From contig NC_088647.1 of the NCBI RefSeq assembly GCF_964019385.1, forward strand, positions 17,898,728-17,962,727: DNA of 64,000 nucleotides. The letters run 5' to 3'. The DNA comes from Sycon ciliatum. Lineage: Eukaryota > Porifera > Calcarea > Leucosolenida > Sycettidae. This document shows positions 57,181-64,000 of this stretch, piece by piece (within the stretch, counting starts at the first letter, position 1; every line of letters starts with the position of its first letter). Both the position numbers and the translations under genes were made by a program. The notes below the pieces were generated by a model that did not search any database, was not told the origin of the DNA, and worked only from the letters and a program-made list of their open reading frames with translations.

Positions 57181-58030
57181 AGGGGAAGTTAAGGCAAAAA
57201 TTAAAATTTCACCAGTTGTAGTCTTCGGGGTGCTCAGTCGAATGGTCGTGGTCCGAGGAAGCTGAGACGCTCCCTTCCTACTTGAATCCCAATCGAACTC
57301 GCGTACTTCCACCGAAACTGGGTGACTGCGCCCTACTAGATGGGGATTTGTATGCAAAATGTCACTAAAAACGCCATTTCGTTCTTATAAAAGCATGGAT
57401 GACCGCGATTGGCCCATATGTTGTAGTCTTTTGGACGCTGAGTCGATTGGTTTTGGTCCGAAAAGGCTGCGATGCAGCGTTCCTCCTTTATTCCCAATCG
57501 AACATGGTTGAAGAAGCGGTCACGTGCTCCTGCGTACACCAGTCACCTGGTCACCGTGCCTGCAGGGTACAACTTACTAGCCTGTTTGACCATTTTTGGG
57601 TGCAGTCCTGTCACTCGAGTTGAACCTTGGTGTGAAAGTTGTCACCTGCTGGCGTGGTGACCAGGTGATTTGGGCACCCAGGAGCACGTGACCACTTGTT
57701 CAACCATGTTCGATTGGGAATAAAGGAGGAACGCTGCATCGCAGCCTTTTCGGACCAAAACCAGTCGACTCAGCGTCCAAAAGACTACAACATATGGGCC
57801 AATCGCGGTCATCCGTGCTTTTATAAGAACGAAATGGCGCTTTTAGTGACATTTTGCATACAAATCCCCATCTAGTAGGGCGCAGTCACCCAGTTTCGGT
57901 GGAAGTGCGCGAGTTCGATTGGGATTCAAGTAGGAAGGGAGCGTCTCAGCTTTCTCGGACCAAGACCATTCGACTCAGCACCCCGAAGACTACAACTGGT
58001 GAAATTTTAATTTTTGCCTTAACTTCCCCT
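57181..58030. mobile_element. 850-bp fold-back DNA transposon, TTAA flanked
   Basis: Two arms of about 380 bp (57181-57560 and 57650-58030) are inverted copies, about 93-96 percent alike by eye, around a loop of roughly 90 bp. Ends are AGGGGAAGTTAAGGCAAAAA and its inverse, with TTAA at 57177-57180 and 58031-58034. Ends and the GTCGAATGG subterminal motif relate it to 25476-26852. No coding capacity. Confidence 0.93.
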
Positions 58031-58239
58031 TTAACCATTTCCTGGAGATATGATAAGTAGGCCTCCAAATACACGTACTATAACAGTTCACTCATGGCAA
58101 ATTTACTCCCATGTTCCACTGCAAATTGTGTACATCTCGTGTACGAAACGGCAAAGAAAAACTGCCAAGCGTCGTCATTAGTAGATCTGCAATCCTTAAC
58201 TTTTGAAAAGAAATTGCAGCACAACTAATAGTTACTTAC

Positions 58240-58373
58240 CAGAGGGACACTGCGCGACAGTGACGAGCAGCGCTGTCCTCCGCGAACAGCAAACGCCGCC
58301 AATGCCATGCCTCTTCCAGGTTATGCAGCTCCAGAGGATAAAATTCGATCTCCAGATGAGAGGGTACCTTCTT
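58240..58373 (-). CDS. Possible coding exon of unrecognised gene
   Basis: Bounded by CTCTACAG on its upstream side and GTAAGT downstream (minus strand). One frame is open: KKVPSHLEIEFYPLELHNLE then EAWHWRRLLFAEDSAARHC. The amino-acid mix is protein-like, and a candidate upstream donor (AAAAAG|GTGAGC) lies near 58629. I do not recognise the family and found no following exon; it could also be chance. Confidence 0.3.
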
Positions 58374-59476
58374 CTGTAGAGATCAGAAGGAAGACTGCAG
58401 GAACGTCCTTTACTTTGGTTGTGCAATAAATTCAAAAGGATCAATTTGTTTTCAAAATTTCAGACCGATGCCTGTGCAGCTAGCTGACACGTGCTCATTA
58501 CACGCTTTCACGTCACTTGCATGCAGCACGGTGCAGTTATGCGGTGGAAGGCGCTACGGACAGTCAAGTCAAAGTAACAGAACAGCACCAGCCGCTAGCA
58601 ACATCTGCAAAGACTTGCAAGCTCACCTTTTTCGCGAATACCAAAACGTTCACTTCTTTGATTCCTTCCGCGCTGCGAAGTCTGCCTCTACATTTATATG
58701 AGCCAAATCAGCACTGCTTTTACCATGTTTACCTCCGGACGATCGCGAGGCAGTGCCGGGCCTTGATTCACGCAATCGCCAGTAACACGACTTGTACTTG
58801 TATTGAGTCAATGACTGTGTGTTTGTTGCAGTACTCATAATGGTGCAATCCGATGACACTTGACAACGGGAGCGAGGATTTATGGTGTGTAAGCGGTCTA
58901 GACGTCTCTAGCTAGCACTTCACTGGGCAGATTAGATTAATTATTTCAGGGAAGAGAGGAGGAGAAGGATGTAACGGTTACCGTTTTGGTGTTGTTCAGC
59001 AGTCACTGGCTCGGGCCAGGCTGCATTTGTGCCATGACGTCCTGCACTAAAAATTCACACTATCGCTGAGTCGGTATCAGTATTGCGCCACATGCCCACG
59101 GCAGAGTTTCTTGGGTTCGCCGCTGACGCGTGAGTGACGGCACTACACTGACTTCCTCGGATGAGTTGGATCCCTGTGGGGTGGATGCATTCCTACATAC
59201 GTAATGGGCTATATAACTGGGCTATGGCATTGGCATGTGGGGGAGTCTGCAGCCTAAGTATTTCCAGTGCCAAGAGTATTCATAAGAATAATAACCCCTG
59301 GCGGTTATCAACTCTTGATCTTGCCTTGGCAATACTAACACAATCATGTTTTCGATTTCAACTATCAAGCAAGGCTTCTATAATACATGTAATTTTGATC
59401 CCTCTCAAGTGTGTGTAATACATGTAATTATATAATTAATACGAAGTAGTGGTTGCGACTTCGGCGATGATTTGTA

Positions 59477-59731
59477 AGAAAGGTTTGCTCCCCACACCGG
59501 AGCTCGCGCTCTTCAGGCACAATCTTCCTCAGCCTACTCAAGCTCAACTGATGAGGGGTGAATTCCCCGAAACACTGTGTTTTGAGCAGGGAGTGGTGCT
59601 TTCTTGCAGGTTTGCCGAGTCGAAGGTTCGATGGACTTCTCGTGTGCTCTGGATGGCAGTCGTGAGTCAGTCAAGTGTCAAGTAAAGTTGGCGGAATAGC
59701 GCGAGCTCCGGTGTGGGGAGCAAACCTTTCT
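59477..59731. mobile_element. TA-flanked MITE with 34-bp perfect terminal inverted repeats
   Basis: A 255-bp element with ends AGAAAGGTTTGCTCCCCACA... and the inverse. The termini are perfect for about 34 bp, with TA at 59475-59476 and 59732-59733. Confidence 0.85.
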
Positions 59732-60408
59732 TATATAATTAATATTTATATTATAATACATCATGACCTGATGACAGTTCGCAGACAAAAGCACATCGTC
59801 ACTGAAGTCTGTTATCATCGTGACGCGCGGCGTGAGCACTGACTGGCACTAAAGAAAGACAAAAGTGGCAGACTACAGTGTCAGTAGACGCTGGTTCGCA
59901 AGCCACAACCACCCCAGATGTCCCCTTCCTATCTGAATCATCGACAGCGCTCACCACACGCGAGTATACTCAGTTTTCAACCCTCGCCAGGGATCTACAC
60001 AATCAATCATGAAAAGTGTTACCTGACAGGCTATTCCCGGTATCATTCTGTTACTGGTCAGCTGGGCCATGTGCAGGGGTCGATCTCCCTGCAGGGTGTG
60101 TGCAGTGTGCAAGGAGTGGTGAAGGGGTTGGCTCAAGTGCGGAAGTCGCGCCTCGCCAGAGTTGTCTGTTGGTGCTGTTGTCGAGTAGATCTACGGCAGG
60201 GTGTACAGGTGTAGCGCCTGGGTATGCGTGTCAAACCTGGTAGATCTACACTATGATACTGTATCGACCTGTCCATCTTTCTGCTTCTGTCATCTGCATG
60301 GCCGTCAAGCTTGCAAGCTTGGGCAAGACAAGAGCGATGTATGGATGATGCAAGCCGAGAAGCAAACTCATCGTTACAAATCACTTTCTCCAGCGCACAG
60401 GCGTAACA

Positions 60409-60474
60409 ACCAGGGAATACTACTAGTACTAGTAGTACAGCTGTACAATGGTATTGTACTACTCCCTGGTAACA
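60409..60474. repeat. Hairpin-rich segment with ACCAGGGA / TCCCTGGT ends
   Basis: AACCAGGGAATACTACTAG at the left and GTACTACTCCCTGGTAAC at the right, with internal CTAGTACTAG palindromes. Related to the hairpins at 28156, 33871 and 61316. Confidence 0.65.
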
Positions 60475-61315
60475 ACTACAGCGCAGGCTGCAGGCCGAGT
60501 CTTTACGTCGTTGGCTGCAACCCGGCATCAAAACAAGACAAAAGTCAAAAGACACAAAACTTAAAACACCTGTTGAGGTTTGAATCGTTTGATTCTGATG
60601 GTGACTTGTCTTGGGCGAAGATGGTACAATGCACCAGGTAACTATTTACTTACATGTACTTGTTGATCGGATCCTGTACCGGTACCATCCACCATGATCC
60701 ACCGCGTACCGGTCGATCTTTTTCGAGTTTCATCGTTTTCACTCGCGCAGTTGTCCCCAGGCCAGGGACCAAACACTCACCACATATTGTACTTGTTGTC
60801 ATGTATACCCCCGGTGGGATATCAGCGTTTCGCAAGTCTTTCCCTTGACCCCTTTTCACTTCCCTTTCATCCAATCACACTTCCCGGGGAACTCACTTGC
60901 GTACTTGAATGCAAGAATTCTATACGTACATGTATTCCACTTCCCAGACACAGACAACAGCTAGGCAGCCGGCATGTAACATGACTGACTCTGTACATGA
61001 CTGTACAGTCATGTATGTAACATTGTATTATTGTGTGTGGGGGGGGGGGGGGGGCACGGGTTGTACACTGACTTGTGCACATGCACCACATCACGGATTC
61101 ACGGCGTGTGCTAGGGGTGGAGCAAACCCTATGCACAACTCAATGCTTCAAGTGTTCTTCAACTCTTTATACATGTAATATAATTATTACGTTTACTGGA
61201 GGTTTGTTGCAGACGTGTCAAGTCACAGCGCACTGAGGATTCTCAAGATAAATCATAGTTGAAAATATTATAGAGCATACAATGATACATGTACTTCTTT
61301 CGGAGTACGAGTACA

Positions 61316-61356
61316 CCAGGGAGTCGTCAAATACCATTATTTGACGACTCCCTGGA
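61316..61356. repeat. Perfect hairpin CCAGGGAGTCGTCAAATA / inverse
   Basis: An 18-bp stem with a short loop; the GTACACC motifs outside it also roughly mirror. Same stem core as 33871-33900. Confidence 0.8.
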
Positions 61357-62233
61357 GTACACCTCTTTCTAGAAAGTTCTTAGGGTAAAATCGTACCGAT
61401 GAAATGATTATCATGTGGATCGCATGGAAAAGAAAGTGCACAGTATTGCACTTAAAGTCTTTGCATGTACCGGTATGTTACTACTTCAAAAAGTATAATG
61501 GAATATCCATGGGATGAATGATGTCATGTCCACAGATGTGTGTGATAGTGTTTACTGTGACAAATGTAACAGTAGCTGAGCTAGGGAAATGAAGAAAGAA
61601 AGAATACAACACTGATTCCTCCTTGCACATCCAGCATTGAGCGATGCCGCAAGCTGCAATACGGGCGGGCCTGCCGATGAATCACATTTTGTCTTGATGC
61701 TCGGGCCTGGCTCCAAACACAGCCGGAATGGTAGTATTAGCATACGAGATTCAACAACTGTACACTATAGAACGGGTCATGTACATCTTACAGTCTCGCT
61801 GTTGCAGAGGGATTGCCTGTCTACTAAGACATGTGTCCAGTTTGTCCAAGGTTCTACGGGGGGGGGGGGGGGGGGGGGCCTGCTGAAGATACATGTAGGT
61901 TACACTGTACTGAAGTACATGTGACTACTGCCCACTGAATCTCACCTGGCATACATACATACATGTACCGGTAACTTGGAATCAAGGATAACATGACTGT
62001 ATCGGAACTTCAGCCATCAAGGCAGCTTAGGCTACACTCATTTTCGGAGAGGTAGATTTCAAAAGTCGCCTCAGAAGTCCACGGCAGTTTAGTGGCCACT
62101 GAGTGGAACGCAGATTCTGTCGAATGTGTGTTGTGGAGGTCACAGCGGAAGCAGGCCTTGTTGAACGTGGGCTTCCTTTATGATTATGCTTCTAAGTTCT
62201 AGCCCTGCCTGGATGCAACTACTTCTTCCGCGT

Positions 62234-62326
62234 TGGTCCTGCATCGATGTGTTGGTCCTGCATTGATGTGTTGGTCCTGAATCGGTGCTATTGTTTCTTT
62301 TGTGTTGGTCCTGCATGGATGCAACT
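62234..62326. repeat. Short tandem repeat GTTGGTCCTGCATCGATGT
   Basis: Three adjacent units and one displaced unit, with substitutions. Confidence 0.8.
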
Positions 62327-62421
62327 GCTTTTTCCGCACTGACACACATGGACATATGTTACATAATGTAGAGCTGAGTTTAAACCATTACACTGTAGCC
62401 TGGTTCTAAGCGTCTGTCTAT

Positions 62422-63433
62422 CTAACTGTGCTCCGATGCAACAAATTCTCTCTTTTGCTCAGGAGAGACTTCAGCCTGCTCCTCAGGTTTTCTCTTCCTG
62501 CCTCGCTGTGCTTCATCCAGTTCAGTTGCAGAGGCAGGTGCGGGATGGACCTCCTTGGCACTCACGACAGTGGCTGCGTGATTCTCTTTGTTGACGTTCA
62601 AGGCGGCGGATGCGGTGTAATTCTCCTTGACGTTCACATCAGTGTGTACATTATTTTTCTCCTCGACATTCATAGCCGTGGGTGCATTATTCTCCTTGTT
62701 GTCATTCAAGGTGGCGGATTGACAGTTCTCCCCCTTGTTCTTCATGCCAGTGGGCAGGCTATTGTCCTCCTTCGCATTCACGGCAGTTGGTGCGTTATTC
62801 TCCGCTTTGCTGTTCACAGCAGCAGGTGGGTTGTTTTCCTTTTGTACATTGCAGACTGCACCTGCAGGGAGGAGAATACAATAGTAGCATTTAAACAAGA
62901 GCAACATCATAACGGTATACACAAAAACAAAACAAAAAACAAAAAAACGGTAACTTTTACAGCCCTGCGCGAGCACGGCAATTCGAGAATGCTCTCTTCA
63001 AGCATGGCAGGAGATGTTGTTGTTTATTTTACTTCGCAGATTCAAACGGGCAGGTTGCCCAATAACAAGAAAGCGAAGATGATCGACTTATGTCTAGCAG
63101 GGCTATACATTCGGCGTGCATAAGTGCTTCTACGGCCGGCCCAGGACACAGCAATGTATCTGCACAAATTTTCGCACGCAAATGCAAACATGGCTATGGA
63201 TTGGCATTGAAGGGCGGCATAAATAGAAAGGAACTGAAAATTGAAGTGGGTGTTGCATAGATTGATTCAAGCCTGGGCTCTTTATCACTCACCTTCAGTT
63301 ACCTTGGGACAGGCAGTAGAGTTGGACATGGCACCCGTATACAGCGCCTCACAATCATTCTCATCATCATCGCTGTAGTCGGTATGCGCCTCTGAGTCTT
63401 CAGTGCCGGATCCAGTTTCCCCGTAAGTACACC
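62422..63433 (-). CDS. Unrecognised nuclear-type protein with repeated KEN motifs, last two exons
   Basis: Exons 63433-63293 and 62861-62422 join in phase (TEG|AVCN) and end at TAG 62424-62422; earlier exons lie beyond the window or were not found. The first exon is acidic (SEAHTDYSDDDENDCEALYT). The second is a degenerate repeat of about 12-14 residues built on the pattern K-E-N-N-x-P-T-A-x-N (QKENNPPAAVN, NKENNAPTAMN, VKENYTASAALN, NKENHAATVV), then a basic tail QRGRKRKPEEQAEVSPEQKR, a likely nuclear signal. KEN is the known APC/C-Cdh1 degron, which raises the idea of cell-cycle degradation, but in a low-complexity repeat it may be coincidence. I do not recognise the family. Confidence 0.6.
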
Positions 63434-64000
63434 CTACACAAAGCAGCAAACTACATCCATCACTCATAGCTGTATGGCGCGAGTCAGCATGTATAGTGTA
63501 GTTCTACAAATTTCCGGCTGCATTTTAAATTTCAGCCTGTGAGGCGCTTGCCCACATACATACTGTCGCACTGTGTCATGCGAGTAAAAAATTCAGCCGC
63601 AACTAAATTTAGGCCTCACAGCGTCAAGCCGAAAATAGATACGGGCCGAATATAAATTTTGTTGATGTACAGGACACGTAGCATTGGGGTTGCAGTTTGC
63701 AACAGCATAGCGGAACAAAAATGCATCAAGGTCAAAGAAGCTACAGCCACAACTAGTACAAGTGTGCGGTTTGCACAGCGGCGCGAACGGAAGTGCATGT
63801 ACACAAGCTGTGGGTGTATCCTACGTACCACAGGTCTCAGCACAGTGGGTAGGGAGGTCATGCATTCAGAAGGCACCCTGTGAATGGTGTATCTGGTAGG
63901 CTGTGTTTACATGAGAAATTTCAACCCGGGTCGAGTTCAGCCCGGGTTGAAAGTCTGTACGATAGACAAAAGAGGTGAGCGTTTACATGAAGACAGTTGA
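63434..64000. other. Right end of window, no exon identified
   Basis: Contains an inverted pair TTTCAACCCGGG / CCCGGGTTGAAA at 63919-63952 and short GTTTACATGA direct repeats around it, possibly one end of another mobile element cut by the window edge. Confidence 0.5.

Larger units (their letters stand above)
58374..62421. other. Gene-poor region
   Basis: No supported exon. It holds a MITE (59477-59731), hairpins at 60409 and 61316, G-runs near 61040 and 61858, and a short tandem repeat at 62234-62326. Confidence 0.5.

Overview
This is a window of animal nuclear DNA. Genes are split by many short GT-AG introns. The introns hold long (GT)n and (CT)n microsatellites, poly-G runs, many short inverted-repeat DNA transposons (MITEs), tRNA-derived SINEs and retrotransposon insertions. 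The gene set (SF3A1, CRYZL1, MGAT2, a cytoplasmic tyrosine kinase, a mitochondrial alternative oxidase) indicates a metazoan. Alternative oxidase is absent from vertebrates and insects, so an invertebrate is likely, perhaps an early-branching one such as a sponge. The species cannot be fixed from the sequence. Exons were assembled by eye from splice signals, reading phase and remembered family motifs; no search was run.

Layout. 1-3830 (+): last five exons of splicing factor SF3A1. 5470-11639 (+): complete CRYZL1 in 11 exons. 13411-27596 (-): an 11-exon, 809-residue PH-domain tyrosine kinase with no SH2 or SH3, whose 4.6 kb first intron is full of mobile DNA. 29661-31559 (-): an intronless secreted protein with a beta-propeller-like region, a SKICH-like domain and a Cys-containing C-terminal domain. 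32097-32441 (+): a 114-residue PH-like protein. 34782-48212 (+): complete MGAT2 in 8 exons. Its intron 6 carries a Ty3-type gag fragment. Its intron 7 carries a 6.3 kb BEL/Pao element in antisense, with a 5-bp target duplication. 50702-54194 (-): alternative oxidase, 8 clear exons plus one uncertain 5' leader exon. A 5'-truncated Penelope-like element lies between the leader and the rest. 62422-63433 (-): the last two exons of an unrecognised protein with repeated KEN motifs.

The genes are unrelated housekeeping, signalling and secretory genes; nothing suggests an operon or gene cluster. The notable biology is mobile-element activity and repeat-driven change at splice sites and gene ends. Examples are a 12-bp minisatellite that copies an MGAT2 splice donor, a 28-bp duplication of a kinase splice donor, a minisatellite that begins in the MGAT2 stop region, nested MITEs, an 850-bp fold-back element and a hairpin motif recurring at four loci.
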